A stretch of 64,000 nucleotides of DNA, from positions 1,875,635 through 1,939,634 of the forward strand of contig CP139021.1 in the NCBI GenBank assembly GCA_034044135.1. Reading direction: 5' to 3'. Both the position numbers and the translations under genes were made by a program. Within the stretch, counting starts at the first letter, position 1. Every line of letters starts with the position of its first letter. This DNA comes from Flammeovirgaceae bacterium SG7u.111 (lineage in GTDB: Bacteria; Bacteroidota; Bacteroidia; Cytophagales; Flammeovirgaceae). Shown here piece by piece: positions 15,617-25,426 of this stretch. Below the pieces are notes generated by a model. That model was not told the DNA's origin. It ran no database searches and saw only the letters and a list, made by a program, of their open reading frames with translations.

Positions 15617-17008
15617 ATGAAGATGAAATCGAAATTGCTTTTCTTCTACCTACTTATTTTTAACTTTTATTTTTTATCATCTTGCCAAACCAATAAGCCC
15701 CAAGAAGCTCTCAAAGAAACTCTTGCAGAGGAGGTAACAATTGAATCTGTTTTAGCCCAAATCTCTGAGCCGACTATTCCTTCAAATGCCATTAACCTTA
15801 CTGATTTCGGTGGGGTGGGAGATAGTGCCACGAATAACCAACCTGCCTTTGCAAAAGCTATTGAGGAATTAAAAAATAAAGGAGGAGGCAAGCTCATTGT
15901 CCCTGCGGGGAAGTACATCGTAAATGGCCCTATCCATCTTATCAGCAATATGGACTTGCATTTGGAAGAAGAGGCAACGTTGCTCTTCGGTTCGGATGCG
16001 AAAGATTACCTGCCTGTAGTGAAAACCAGTTGGGAGGGGACGTTTTTATACAATTACAGCCCATTTATCTATGCATTGGAATGCGAAAATGTGGCGATTA
16101 CGGGAGAGGGAACAATAGACGGAGAAGCCTCAGAAACTTGGAACACTTGGCGCGATAAGCAGAAGGAAGATCAGTTGCTAAGCAGGGAAATGAACCATAC
16201 GAATGTGCCCATTGAGAAGCGTGTGTTTGGCGAAGGGCATTTCTTGCGTCCGCAACTTATCCAGTTTTTCGATTGCAAAAATGTAAAAGTAGAAGGGGTT
16301 ACCATCGAGGATTCGCCTTTCTGGTGCGTGCATTTGCTCCGCTGCGAGAACGTGATCGTGAGAGGGGTGAAATACAATGCATTCAACAAGAACAATGATG
16401 GCATCGACCCGGAATATTCTCGCAATGTGCTGATCGAAGATGTCCAATTCAACAATTCTGATGATAACGTGGCGGTAAAAGCTGGCAGGGACGATGAAGG
16501 AAGGGCTTCTGAAGTAAGGTCGGAAAACATAGTGGTGCGAAATTGCCATTTCAAGGGCTTGCACGCTATGGTAATTGGCAGCGAGATGTCGGCAGGCGTG
16601 CAAAATGTGTTTGTGGAAGATTGTACGTTTGCAGGCTATCTAAAAAGAGGGATTTACCTAAAATCCAACCCAGATAGGGGCGGCTTCATGAAAAATATTC
16701 GTGTAAAAAACGTGGACTTTGGGCTGGTAGAAGATTGCATTTACATCACTTCTTTCTACCACAACGAGGGCGAAGGGCATGCCACGGAGATCAGCGATAT
16801 TTACTTTGAAAACATCCATTGCAACCGTGCGACCAACAATGGAATAGTGATTCAAGGCTTCCCAGAGATGAAAGTCAGGGATATTCATTTCACGAATGTG
16901 CAGATAGACACGGCAAAAAATGCCATGAGCATGACCGATACCGAAAACATCATTGTCAGCGATCTGCTCATTGGCGAACCGGCAAACCCTCCTTCTGCGG
17001 TGAAGTAA
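15617..17008 (+). CDS. GH28-family (polygalacturonase-like) lipoprotein
   Basis: A 463-residue protein from the ATG at 15617, chosen because a lipoprotein signal follows directly (LLFFYLLIFNFYFLSSCQ; lipobox LSSC). An upstream frame extension has no signal. Residues 60-75 (LTDFGGVGDSATNNQPAF) are the usual start of GH28 and related right-handed beta-helix enzymes. Catalytic-region motifs are NNDGIDPE, SDDNVAVKAG, a variant of GHG (HAMVIGSE) and RGIYLKSN. It should hydrolyse galacturonan or a related polysaccharide at the cell surface or in the periplasm. A CE12-type esterase of related function lies 17 kb away (33981), not in the same operon. Confidence 0.92.
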   Translation: MKMKSKLLFFYLLIFNFYFLSSCQTNKPQEALKETLAEEVTIESVLAQISEPTIPSNAINLTDFGGVGDSATNNQPAFAKAIEELKNKGGGKLIVPAGKYIVNGPIHLISNMDLHLEEEATLLFGSDAKDYLPVVKTSWEGTFLYNYSPFIYALECENVAITGEGTIDGEASETWNTWRDKQKEDQLLSREMNHTNVPIEKRVFGEGHFLRPQLIQFFDCKNVKVEGVTIEDSPFWCVHLLRCENVIVRGVKYNAFNKNNDGIDPEYSRNVLIEDVQFNNSDDNVAVKAGRDDEGRASEVRSENIVVRNCHFKGLHAMVIGSEMSAGVQNVFVEDCTFAGYLKRGIYLKSNPDRGGFMKNIRVKNVDFGLVEDCIYITSFYHNEGEGHATEISDIYFENIHCNRATNNGIVIQGFPEMKVRDIHFTNVQIDTAKNAMSMTDTENIIVSDLLIGEPANPPSAVK

Positions 17009-17016
17009 TATGGTTC

Positions 17017-17499
17017 TTATTTCAAGATATTCCCGATTTTGAGAAAAACAAAGGCAAGGATCACCCCGACCAAACCTCCTGATACAATCGCTACAATGAG
17101 TTGGCTTTGTGTGAGAAGGTTTTCTTTTTCGAGTTCGAGCAAAATGAATAATGCAAGGGGAAGGTTGATCAATATTCCTGTGATGACCCCAGGTGCGTAC
17201 TTCTTTAAATAAATGGTAGCGATAAGGTGTGGGAAGAAAACATTTAGGAGGATCATTCCTGCAAATCCGGCAATTACCCAATAGTAAAGGCTTTCGGAGG
17301 GGTATAACCCATCAGCATAAACGCTTATGAAACCAAGCAAGGTAAATAGGCTTACCGCTATGGCAAATTGCTTGGTGATAACGGGCTTATGAAAAGAAGG
17401 AGGAATGGATTTTGTCCATTTTTCCATACCAAATACCTCTTCGAGGTTATGTAGTGCAAATGCAAACGGAAGTAGCGCAACTAATGTGTGTAGGTTCAT
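17017..17499 (-). CDS. HXXEE-domain membrane protein
   Basis: A 160-residue membrane protein with about five hydrophobic helices. The HNLEE sequence at residues 17-21 in the first helix is the signature of the HXXEE family, whose function is unknown. It is convergent with the GH28 gene, with only 8 bp between the two stops, and lies just downstream of the GH13 gene on the same strand, so it could be co-transcribed with it. There is no obvious metal-binding motif beyond the HXXEE cluster. Confidence 0.85.
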   Translation of the reverse strand: MNLHTLVALLPFAFALHNLEEVFGMEKWTKSIPPSFHKPVITKQFAIAVSLFTLLGFISVYADGLYPSESLYYWVIAGFAGMILLNVFFPHLIATIYLKKYAPGVITGILINLPLALFILLELEKENLLTQSQLIVAIVSGGLVGVILAFVFLKIGNILK

Positions 17500-17533
17500 A
17501 AGATAATTAGGTTAAACCCTTAGTCATTTACCA

Positions 17534-19366
17534 TCAACTTTGTACAAATACCTTCCCGAAGTTAGAAGGGACGCTTAGCGTGACCCATTCATAATCTGAA
17601 ACGACCTCAAGGGTTTCTCCATCTTTATTTAACTGTTCTATCCAAGTTCCTTTGCGTAGGTATAAGCTAAGCTCTTTGTTGCCTTCGCTAAAATTGATCA
17701 ATACCAATACATTTCCTGTGGAGTAGTTTTGGTCTTTTATTCTCAAGAATGCGACAAGCCCGTCGTATAAGCGAGATTCTTTATCATAGAAATACGAGAA
17801 CCTGCTCCGAAGTGCTGGTAGCTCTTGCCTAAGTTTCCCCAATTTGCGGTAGAGGTTTACGAGCGTCCTTCCGCTTTCTTCGTAGAAGTAATTCCAGTGC
17901 AACGGCCTTGCGGCAAGCACCCGAGAGCCGCCATCGTCGTGCTTGCCATAGATTTCCCCAAATTCTTGCCCCTGCCAAATCATGGGGATGCCCTCGGAGG
18001 TGAGTAGGGCGATAGCAAAAGGTTGCAGCCTATACCATTTGGAAATATCTCTTCCAAAGAGATCGAAACCGCCGTGATAAGAAGAGTGCTGACCGCTCAG
18101 TAGATACATTAACCTGCTTTTATCGTGGCATTCGATGAATTGGATAGGTGCAACAGGAAATTCATCCATTCCGTTGTCGTAATTGCTGGGCCAGTTGTGG
18201 TTAAAGTCTATCAGCAGCATTTCATCTACAAAAGCCCTTGGGACTTGCCCATAGTTCTTGATCATATCTTGGGATAACAGCATCGGTTCCCAGCGCTTGC
18301 TGGCGCTTGTGTAGGTAGTTTCCAATATCTCTTTTGGGCGGGACAAATACTCCGCTGCTTGGATGATTTTAGAATGTTGTGCGTTTTGAAACTTCGGAAT
18401 AGTTTTGCTGTACTGGTAAGTTTCGTACACCAGCTTTGCATATCCGATGCCCATAGGTCCGTCGTAAATCCCAGGCACGTAATCATAGCGGAAACCATCC
18501 ATGTGAAATTCTTCCATGAAGTATTTGTTAACGGCTAAGAAATATTCGAAGGTGAAACTCTTGTTAAAATCCGTGCCGACCCCAAACATGTCCTCGGCAA
18601 ATGGCCCAATCATTGGGTTTTCCTCGCCTACTTCCCAATACACTTTTTTGTAGCAAAACTCATCGTGCATGTGGGAGTACACCGCATCGTGGATCACCGC
18701 AATTCCATTTTTATGGCATTCGTTTACAAATTCTTTTAGTCCCGTTTGCCCTCCGTAGCGTTCTTCTATGGCAAAATAGCTCATAGGCATGTACCCCCAG
18801 CGGTAGGGCTCGGGAATATTTGTTACGGGCATAAGCTCAATGCAATTGATATGGAGTGATTTGAGGTATTCGATTTTTTCCAATACTCCGCTAAAGTCAT
18901 GGGCAAAGTCATCTACCATCATTTCATAGATCACCAAGTCATTGACATTGGGCGGGGTAAAACTTGCGTCAGTCCAAGTGAATTCTTCATCGGTTTTGTA
19001 CGAAAAAGAAGAGTAAGTTCCCGTGCCGCTTTCCTTGGAAAAAGGATCAGAAAAGGATCTGCACTTTACTACATTATTTTTCAAAAGGCGGAAACGGTAA
19101 ATGTATTTCCCAGCTTTTCCCAACTCGCCATAAGCAGGGTTTTCTTGAAAAGCATTTTTATATTCCCAGATTCCTTTAGCTTGATCCACATTGATTAGCT
19201 CCATGGGAAAAGCAGGAATGGCTTCCTTAAATTGATCATTGGAGTGGATGATATCGGCAAAAAGCCTGTATCCTTTGTCACTGGTAATGTTGGGCAAAAA
19301 AGCTCTGATGGTAATTTCAGTAGGAGAGACGCCCGAAAAACTAACTCCAAAGTCGGTTGGATTCAT
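17534..19366 (-). CDS. GH13 alpha-amylase family enzyme (branching-enzyme-like)
   Basis: A 610-residue protein without a signal peptide, so cytoplasmic. Residues 5-125 form an N-terminal CBM48/E-set-like sandwich, residues 140-510 the TIM barrel and the remainder a C-terminal beta domain. GH13 catalytic regions are visible: region I DAVYSHMH (Asp227), region II GFRYDYV (nucleophile Asp295), region III with Glu339 in IIQAAEYLSRP, and region IV ECHDKSR (Asp415). WGYMPMSYFAIEERYG and ELMPV are typical of branching or trehalose-type members. It acts on alpha-1,4-glucans. Branching enzyme, glycosyltrehalose hydrolase or debranching activity cannot be told apart by eye. Confidence 0.9.
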   Translation of the reverse strand: MNPTDFGVSFSGVSPTEITIRAFLPNITSDKGYRLFADIIHSNDQFKEAIPAFPMELINVDQAKGIWEYKNAFQENPAYGELGKAGKYIYRFRLLKNNVVKCRSFSDPFSKESGTGTYSSFSYKTDEEFTWTDASFTPPNVNDLVIYEMMVDDFAHDFSGVLEKIEYLKSLHINCIELMPVTNIPEPYRWGYMPMSYFAIEERYGGQTGLKEFVNECHKNGIAVIHDAVYSHMHDEFCYKKVYWEVGEENPMIGPFAEDMFGVGTDFNKSFTFEYFLAVNKYFMEEFHMDGFRYDYVPGIYDGPMGIGYAKLVYETYQYSKTIPKFQNAQHSKIIQAAEYLSRPKEILETTYTSASKRWEPMLLSQDMIKNYGQVPRAFVDEMLLIDFNHNWPSNYDNGMDEFPVAPIQFIECHDKSRLMYLLSGQHSSYHGGFDLFGRDISKWYRLQPFAIALLTSEGIPMIWQGQEFGEIYGKHDDGGSRVLAARPLHWNYFYEESGRTLVNLYRKLGKLRQELPALRSRFSYFYDKESRLYDGLVAFLRIKDQNYSTGNVLVLINFSEGNKELSLYLRKGTWIEQLNKDGETLEVVSDYEWVTLSVPSNFGKVFVQS

Positions 19367-19614
19367 GATAGAGAAGATTTTTAAGTTTGAACTATATGGT
19401 AGTAAATGCTGGGGGCTGGCGCAAGAATTTTGACTACAAGATAGGCTACAAAACTAATTTCTCAAAGGAAAAGCAATGTTATAAAATGTGTTCTTTACCA
19501 ATCTGCCCTTTATATAAGTCACTGCCAAGTGAATTTAAGTTCTCACCTTCAGGCAGTTTGAATTATTTTATTTGGAATTGATCTAAATAATTTTCCATCT
19601 CTCGATTTTTGCTC

Positions 19615-19622
19615 TAGATTTG
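19615..19622 (+). promoter_or_regulatory. Possible -7 box upstream of the iron-uptake trio
   Basis: TAGATTTG fits TAnnTTTG and lies 36 bases before the TTG start of the receptor gene. No convincing -33 TTG is found at 18-20 bases, so this is weak. Confidence 0.3.
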
Positions 19623-19658
19623 CATCTGTTTATAATAAATCTAAATTAAAATAAGACT

Positions 19659-22061
19659 TTGAAACAGTACACCAAACTAGCTGTGCTCCTTTGTATATTC
19701 ATCTGTTCCTCCAAGTTACTTTGGAGTCAAGGCACAGGTAATTCACGTGTGTTTGGAGAGGTCTCTTCAACTTCTGGGGAGCCTCTGACAGGTGCAACAG
19801 TCTTGCTCAAAGGCACGGACAAAGGTGTGGTCACGGATGTGAAGGGGCAGTTTGAGATAAAAGGTGTTGGTGCTGGAAGTTATGTCCTTCAAGTGAGTTT
19901 TGTAGGCTTTGAAAGCCAAGAGAAACCAGTTCAAGTGAAGAAATCACAAAGCTTGGAGATAAACATTAAGCTGCAAGAAACATCAATGGAGCTTGAAGGG
20001 GCGGAAGTTGTGGGGAAATCCATGGTGCGGGAAGTGAGTGAGCAAGCTTTTGCCGTTACGGCTATTTCTACCAAAGAACTTTACAACAGTACTGCCAATG
20101 TAAAGGGCGTATTAAACCGCGTTCCGGGTGTCAGGATTTTGGAAGAAGGAGGAGTTGGTTCGGATATCAGTTTTACCCTCAACGGGTTTTCTGGCGATCA
20201 GGTGAAGTTCTTTATGGACGGCATCCCCATGGATAATTTTGGCTCATCTTTGAACCTGAGCAATATCCCGGTGAATATGATCGACCGGGTGGAGGTCTAT
20301 AAAGGCGTAGTGCCCGTTTGGTTGGGGACGGATGCACTTGGTGGGGCGGTGAATATCATTACCAGCTCAAAGCAAAACTTTTTGGATGCCTCTTATTCGA
20401 TCGGCTCGTTCAACACGCACCGAGTTTCGCTAAACGGCGCATATACGAACCCCCAAAATGGGTTTATTGTAAAGGGAAATATCAATTACAATTACTCTGA
20501 CAATAACTACAAAGTTTGGGTGCCGATAGTGGAGGGAAACAATGTAGTGGATACTGCCGATGTGGAGCGCTTCCATGATCGATACCGCTCGGGCATGATC
20601 AAATTGGAAACTGGCTTAGTGAACAAAACCTTTGCCGACAAGCTCCTTATCGGAATCATTGCCTCTACTGATGACAAGCAAGTGCAGCATGGGGCGACCA
20701 TGAGTTCTGTATATGGCGGCATCCTGCGCAATAGCCAATCCGTGATTCCGAGCTTAAACTACAGCAAGGAAAACCTTTTTGTAGAGGGCTTGAATGTGAG
20801 TTTCCACGGCCTTTACAACGCTACTAAAAATGAAGTGATAGATACGCTGAGCGGGGTAAGCTATAATTGGTTGGGGGAAGCAACGGTAACGCCCGGCTCT
20901 GATGACGGGGAATTGTATCGCACGTTCACCACCATGAACGACGATGAATTTAATAGCCAGTTCAACGTGGGTTACACTATTAGCCCTCAACATTCTCTTG
21001 CCTTCAACTATTCTTATTCTTATTTCCACCGAGAAGCTTTTGATACTGAGCATCCTGATAACATTGAAAACCAATTTCCTAAATTGCTCCACAAACAGGT
21101 GGTAGGCTTGGCTTACAAATTCGATCTGAACCAAAAATGGAGCACAACGCTTTTTGGGAAGTATTACTTTTTGAAGGCGAAGACGAGCAAAGAATTTGAT
21201 TTTGCACAGGAAACCCAGCGAACCGAAGCATTTGAAACCAACAAAAACAATTTTGGATACGGACTTGCCACTTCTTATTTTTTACTTCCAAAGCTGCAAT
21301 TCAAAGCTTCTTACGAGCATACGTATCGCATGCCTTGGGCAACGGAAATATTTGGGAATGGCTTGTTTGTAACGGCTAACCCTGACTTGGGACCAGAGCA
21401 AAGTGATAATATGAATTTGGGTTTGGCATATCGCTTTAAGCTAAATGCTGATCACCAGTTCACCCTCGAAAACAGCTATATCTACCGCAAGGCAAATGAC
21501 CTTATTTACCAAGTGGTGAAAGTTTCCAGCCCCGAGACCTATTATGAGAATTTGGCGGAAACCCGCACGCTCGGCGTGGAAGGAAGCGTCAATTACCAAT
21601 GGAAACAAACGCTGCGCATTGGGGCAAATATCACTTTCCAAGACATTACAGACCAAGCCGATTTTGTATATAATGAATCATACACCAACACGGGTTACCA
21701 AAAGAACTTCCAAAAAGGGTACAGACTTCCGAATACTCCGTACTTTTTTGGAAATGCCAATGCGGGGCTTTCTTTCAAAAATGTGCTTTCTGCAGGCTCG
21801 CTGTTGAACTTCAACTACTATTTCAATTTTGTGGAACAGTACTTTTTGAGCTGGGTCGAACTGGGCTCTAAGGATACCAAAAAAGTAATTCCCCAGCAAA
21901 CTTCACACGATTTGGAAGTATCCTACAGCTTACTTGACGGGAAATATAACCTTTCGCTAGAATGCCGAAACCTGGCCGATGCAAGGCTTTATGATAAATA
22001 TTATTTACAAAAACCTGGACGCGCTTTTTATCTCAAGGTGAGGTATGTGCTAGGTCAATAA
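19659..22061 (+). CDS. TonB-dependent outer-membrane receptor with carboxypeptidase-like N-domain
   Basis: An 800-residue receptor starting at TTG. No ATG lies closer, and a good signal peptide (AVLLCIFICSSKLLWSQ) follows immediately. Residues 28-110 are a carboxypeptidase-regulatory-like domain (GEVSSTSGEPLTGATVLLKG). Residues 120-235 form the plug (NRVPGVRILEEGGVG, DRVEVYKGVVPVWLGTDALG). The rest is the 22-strand barrel, ending in an aromatic strand with FYLKVRYVL. With the next two genes, a DUF4374 lipoprotein and a PepSY membrane protein, it makes the standard Bacteroidota siderophore or haem-type iron-uptake trio. The exact ligand is unknown. It is probably iron-repressed, but no Fur box was identified. 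Confidence 0.95.
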   Translation: MKQYTKLAVLLCIFICSSKLLWSQGTGNSRVFGEVSSTSGEPLTGATVLLKGTDKGVVTDVKGQFEIKGVGAGSYVLQVSFVGFESQEKPVQVKKSQSLEINIKLQETSMELEGAEVVGKSMVREVSEQAFAVTAISTKELYNSTANVKGVLNRVPGVRILEEGGVGSDISFTLNGFSGDQVKFFMDGIPMDNFGSSLNLSNIPVNMIDRVEVYKGVVPVWLGTDALGGAVNIITSSKQNFLDASYSIGSFNTHRVSLNGAYTNPQNGFIVKGNINYNYSDNNYKVWVPIVEGNNVVDTADVERFHDRYRSGMIKLETGLVNKTFADKLLIGIIASTDDKQVQHGATMSSVYGGILRNSQSVIPSLNYSKENLFVEGLNVSFHGLYNATKNEVIDTLSGVSYNWLGEATVTPGSDDGELYRTFTTMNDDEFNSQFNVGYTISPQHSLAFNYSYSYFHREAFDTEHPDNIENQFPKLLHKQVVGLAYKFDLNQKWSTTLFGKYYFLKAKTSKEFDFAQETQRTEAFETNKNNFGYGLATSYFLLPKLQFKASYEHTYRMPWATEIFGNGLFVTANPDLGPEQSDNMNLGLAYRFKLNADHQFTLENSYIYRKANDLIYQVVKVSSPETYYENLAETRTLGVEGSVNYQWKQTLRIGANITFQDITDQADFVYNESYTNTGYQKNFQKGYRLPNTPYFFGNANAGLSFKNVLSAGSLLNFNYYFNFVEQYFLSWVELGSKDTKKVIPQQTSHDLEVSYSLLDGKYNLSLECRNLADARLYDKYYLQKPGRAFYLKVRYVLGQ

Positions 22062-22103
22062 TCAATGATAGTTTTACAACTTTTAAATAAACTTTTAAAA
22101 AAA

Positions 22104-23330
22104 ATGACTTCATCTAGAAAATTCACAAAGTTTACATTTTTGTTTCTAAGCATTATTGCTTCCATTTTTATTGCAGGTTGTAGTGATGAGGACAACGACG
22201 ACCCTATTGATCCATCTACAGAAGAAAAACCTTTCGTAGTTTCTTTGGCAATACAAGGTAGCGACAATTCTTTCACCTACTACACGGTTCCTTTCGCAGA
22301 TGTGATGACGGGTTCTTTATCAGCCGTTGGTCAAGGAGTGGAGCAGCCAGGTTATTATGACTTCACCCAAATAGATGAAACGATATACAGCATTGGCGGC
22401 CTAGATGACGTCAACGTAGTGGGCATCACTCAAAATGAAGATGGTACACTTGCTCAAATTGGTGATATTTCGTTCGATAACAGCCTTTCTGATATTGTGA
22501 AAGGTGACGACAACACGCTTGTGGCGTTGGAATTTTCATCTTCTTCAGACCAAGTAAAATTCCATACGATTGATGTGAACACGGTTGCTGTAACCAATAC
22601 GGTGCAGCACCCAGTTTCTGATCTTACTAGTCTTTCGGCTCCTTCTTACTCAGGGATGCGCGTGAGTGGCGATCACTTATTTTTGAGCTATTATATAAGC
22701 GATCCTTCTACTTGGGCAACAGATTATACCGATACTGCTTGGGTAGCTGTGTATTCGTACCCTGAGTTGGAATTCCAAAAAGTAATTACCGATACCCGTA
22801 CGGGTTCTATTGGTGGGTTCAACGTAAAAGCAGGTTTGATCAAAGATACTAATGGCGATATCTATGCGCTTTCCCACTCTAACCCAGCAAACGGCTATAG
22901 TCAAACAACAAAAGGGGGAGCAATCTTGAAGATCAACAGCGGGGAAACAACGTTTGACCAAGATTATTTCTTCGATATTGAAGCGGCAACAGGAGGTTTC
23001 AATACTGCTCACTTAAAATACTTAGGCAATGGTAAAGCTTTTGCCGAAATCAACATGGCTGCAAATGCCGAACAAGAAAGATGGTCTGACGGACCTTTGC
23101 AATCTGCGGTGGTTGATCTTTACAACAAAACGGTAACGTTTATCGAGGGAGTGCCAGAGCACGCTGGCAATGGCAGAAGGTTGGCATGTCTTTACGACGA
23201 CGGTTTCATTTACCTTTGCATCCCTGAAGATTCGGGCATATTTGTGTACAAAATGGATATTGAAAACCATACTGCAACCAAAGGCGCTGAAGTAGAGGCT
23301 AACTTTGTGGCAGGGTTCTTCAAATTTTAA
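22104..23330 (+). CDS. DUF4374 lipoprotein of iron-uptake trio
   Basis: 408 residues from the ATG at 22104. An earlier in-frame ATG at 22065 would put extra residues before the signal. The N-terminus has a lipoprotein signal (FLFLSIIASIFIAGCSDED, lipobox IAGC). The rest forms a beta-propeller-like DUF4374 domain with repeated strands. Such proteins sit between TonB receptors and PepSY proteins in siderophore-uptake loci and probably hold or process the ferric ligand in the periplasm. It is 42 bp after the receptor stop and in the same operon. A hairpin follows the stop. Confidence 0.9.
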   Translation: MTSSRKFTKFTFLFLSIIASIFIAGCSDEDNDDPIDPSTEEKPFVVSLAIQGSDNSFTYYTVPFADVMTGSLSAVGQGVEQPGYYDFTQIDETIYSIGGLDDVNVVGITQNEDGTLAQIGDISFDNSLSDIVKGDDNTLVALEFSSSSDQVKFHTIDVNTVAVTNTVQHPVSDLTSLSAPSYSGMRVSGDHLFLSYYISDPSTWATDYTDTAWVAVYSYPELEFQKVITDTRTGSIGGFNVKAGLIKDTNGDIYALSHSNPANGYSQTTKGGAILKINSGETTFDQDYFFDIEAATGGFNTAHLKYLGNGKAFAEINMAANAEQERWSDGPLQSAVVDLYNKTVTFIEGVPEHAGNGRRLACLYDDGFIYLCIPEDSGIFVYKMDIENHTATKGAEVEANFVAGFFKF

Positions 23331-23346
23331 TTTCCCTTCTTAACTT

Positions 23347-23387
23347 GCACTACTGGCTTTATAAAAGCTGGTAGTGCTGTTTTTAAC
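23347..23387 (+). terminator. Intercistronic hairpin (attenuator/terminator)
   Basis: GCACTACTGGCTTT-ATA-AAAGCTGGTAGTGC, followed by TGTTTTTAAC, lies between the DUF4374 and PepSY genes. It could be a partial terminator lowering expression of the third gene, or an RNA-stability element. Confidence 0.65.
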
Positions 23388-23412
23388 TTCTGCGTTGAAC
23401 AACTTCCCATAC

Positions 23413-24663
23413 ATGAAAAACAAATCCAACAAAAGCAAAGTAAGGCAACTCAATGACTGGCTTCACCTCTGGTTAGGCTTAGTTTCAGGAATTGTCGTTT
23501 TCATTGTAAGTATTACTGGATGTTTTTATGCTTTTCAGCAAGAAATAAAAGATGCTGCAGAGTCATGGCGATTTGTGGAAGCTCAAGAAAACCCATTTGT
23601 GCCGCCTAGCCAATTGCTAGATACGGCGCAGAGCTACATGGGAGATAGCAAACCAACAGGATTGACCTATAGCAATGGAGAAGGAGCTGCGGCAGTGGGC
23701 TTTTCTTCTTTTGAAAAAGGGAAACGAAGCTTTTCAGTGGTGTTTATGAACCCTTATACAGGGGCGTTTTTGAAGAAGCAACAGACGATAGGAGAAGGAG
23801 AGTTTGATTTTTTTCGCTTCATTATCGATGGACACCGTGCCCTTTGGCTGCCTTATGAAATAGGCCGTCCGATAGTTGGGGTTTGTACCCTCATTTTTTT
23901 ATTCCTATTGTTCTCAGGCTTGGTGATGTGGTGGCCCAAAAACTTCAAGAAAGCCAATTTCAACAAGAGTTTTAAGATAAAATGGAATGGCAGTTTCAAA
24001 AGAGTCAATTATGATCTACATAATGTATTGGGCTTTTACACCCTTGTGCTAGCTTTTATACTTGGGGTGACAGGGTTGGTTTGGAGCTTTGAATGGTTTG
24101 AAGATTCGTTGTATTACATCACTTCTGGAGGAGAAGAAAAACCGGGGCATCATCACCCACATTCGGATATTATAAAAGCAGGTGAATTAGCTAATGACAG
24201 TATTTCGATGCTTGATAGAGCTTGGTACATAACTATCGCGCAGGAGCAAAATGCCCAAGGCTTTTATATGACGCCCATACTCGAAGACCCAGACGATGCC
24301 ATCGAGATCATTGCCTATCAGGACAAGGGTTCGTGGTACAACAGGAATGAATATTACTACGATCAATACACCTTGGAGCGGTTTAGGGTGCAAGGCGACC
24401 GCTTTTCGGAAGCTAGCTTTGCAGACCAACTGACTATGCTCAATTACGATATCCATATTGGTGCTGCGTTAGGCTTGTCGGGTAAAATCTTAGCCTTTTT
24501 CATTAGCCTCGTTTGCGCCAGCCTTCCTATTACAGGCTTGATGGTTTGGCTGAACAAAAAGAAAAAAGGCAAGAAAAAGGAGGGCGACGCCAGTTTGAGT
24601 TCGAATAAAAAAGAGAGGCAGTCCAATGCTCAAAGAGCTGCCAAAACTGCTCAGGAAGTTTAA
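23413..24663 (+). CDS. PepSY-associated membrane protein, iron reductase-like
   Basis: A 416-residue inner-membrane protein starting at 23413 (MKNKSNKSKVRQLNDWLHLW). It shows the PepSY-TM layout: helix 1 (LGLVSGIVVFIVSITGCFYAF), a periplasmic PepSY segment, helices 2 and 3 near residues 155-225 (GVCTLIFLFLLFSGLVMWWP, FYTLVLAFILGVTGLVWSF), a second periplasmic part with a His-rich stretch (PGHHHPHSD), and a last helix before a long basic tail. Conserved His residues in the helices may bind haem. Members act as ferric-siderophore reductases at the inner membrane. It is the third gene of the receptor operon. Confidence 0.9.
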   Translation: MKNKSNKSKVRQLNDWLHLWLGLVSGIVVFIVSITGCFYAFQQEIKDAAESWRFVEAQENPFVPPSQLLDTAQSYMGDSKPTGLTYSNGEGAAAVGFSSFEKGKRSFSVVFMNPYTGAFLKKQQTIGEGEFDFFRFIIDGHRALWLPYEIGRPIVGVCTLIFLFLLFSGLVMWWPKNFKKANFNKSFKIKWNGSFKRVNYDLHNVLGFYTLVLAFILGVTGLVWSFEWFEDSLYYITSGGEEKPGHHHPHSDIIKAGELANDSISMLDRAWYITIAQEQNAQGFYMTPILEDPDDAIEIIAYQDKGSWYNRNEYYYDQYTLERFRVQGDRFSEASFADQLTMLNYDIHIGAALGLSGKILAFFISLVCASLPITGLMVWLNKKKKGKKKEGDASLSSNKKERQSNAQRAAKTAQEV

Positions 24664-24704
24664 GCAAATGAGAATTAAAGGTAAAACCATACGCTAGAAA
24701 TCTG

Positions 24705-24975
24705 CTACTTGAGTTTGGCAAATTTAGATTCAATGTTATTCATCCATTTTGTACGTTTTTCACTTGAAACCATTTCAACCATATTCAGGCTGATTCATTT
24801 GCGGTTTTTATACCCTATTTTCCAAAATGTCCCCCCCATCATCTCCTTTTGTATGGCATTTCCGAAAATCGTCCGATAGAAAATGACTTTATCGATGAAC
24901 CCCTTCATCAAAGCAGGCATAAGCTCCCGCCAAATTGGGGAAAATAAAAACAAGATGGTCGGCTTGTTTAAGCCT
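24705..24975 (-). pseudogene. NAD(P)H-quinone oxidoreductase remnant (C-terminal part)
   Basis: Reading the minus strand with one frameshift, ADHLVFIFP is followed by PALMKGFIDKV and then AIQKEMMGGTFWKIGYKNR, an internal TGA, and VEMVSSEKRTKWMNNI before a TAG at 24705-24707. This matches the C-terminal half of flavodoxin-fold NAD(P)H dehydrogenases. The gene is truncated at its 5' end where it joins the cNMP-binding remnant, so it is inactive. Confidence 0.7.
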
Positions 24976-25184
24976 ATCTGTAAATTCTCAAACTCTCGAT
25001 GGATGAAATACCATGCCCTTCAAAGAAAAACTGGAAAGTAATATCCTTGTCATTGTTGTTAAAACAAGCCCTTATGCATTCTTTTTCAATGTAAAATGCT
25101 TTTTTGAAACCTCCCCTTCGCTCAAAAAGAACTGTTTTTGCAGAGATTTCTAGCCGCTTCAATAGATGTAGGAATTTCTTCCAT
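24974..25184 (-). pseudogene. Crp/Fnr-type cyclic-nucleotide-binding regulator remnant (N-terminal part)
   Basis: The minus strand encodes KRLEISAKTVLFERRGGFKK, FYIEKECIRACFNNND and ITFQFFFEGHGISSIESL, the beta-roll of Crp/Fnr-like sensors common in Bacteroidota. The frame stops after about 60 residues, and the HTH half is missing. A frameshift appears to separate a possible start at 25184 from this frame. Regulators of this family often sit beside NAD(P)H oxidoreductase genes, so a single deletion may have fused two neighbours. Confidence 0.65.
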
Positions 25185-25426
25185 TTTGTTTCAATTGGAG
25201 TTTGCGAAAATGCTACTTAATATTGTTACTAATATCCTAATTATAGGAATATTCCAGTCCACTTTGGATGTTATTTCTCTTATATTTATACCGCAATAAT
25301 AGGCTGCAAATAATAACACAAAAAACTGGTGGGTTTTCAACTTCCATTATAAAAAATAGTTAATTCGAGTTGTATTATTATCGAGCTTTTACGCATTGAT
25401 TTAGAATCTTAAACCTGTTTTTTTAT

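Noticed and set aside
16171-17281. Minus-strand frames of 127-207 codons opposite the GH28 gene
   Set aside because: Shadow frames of a well-supported gene; no recognisable domain.
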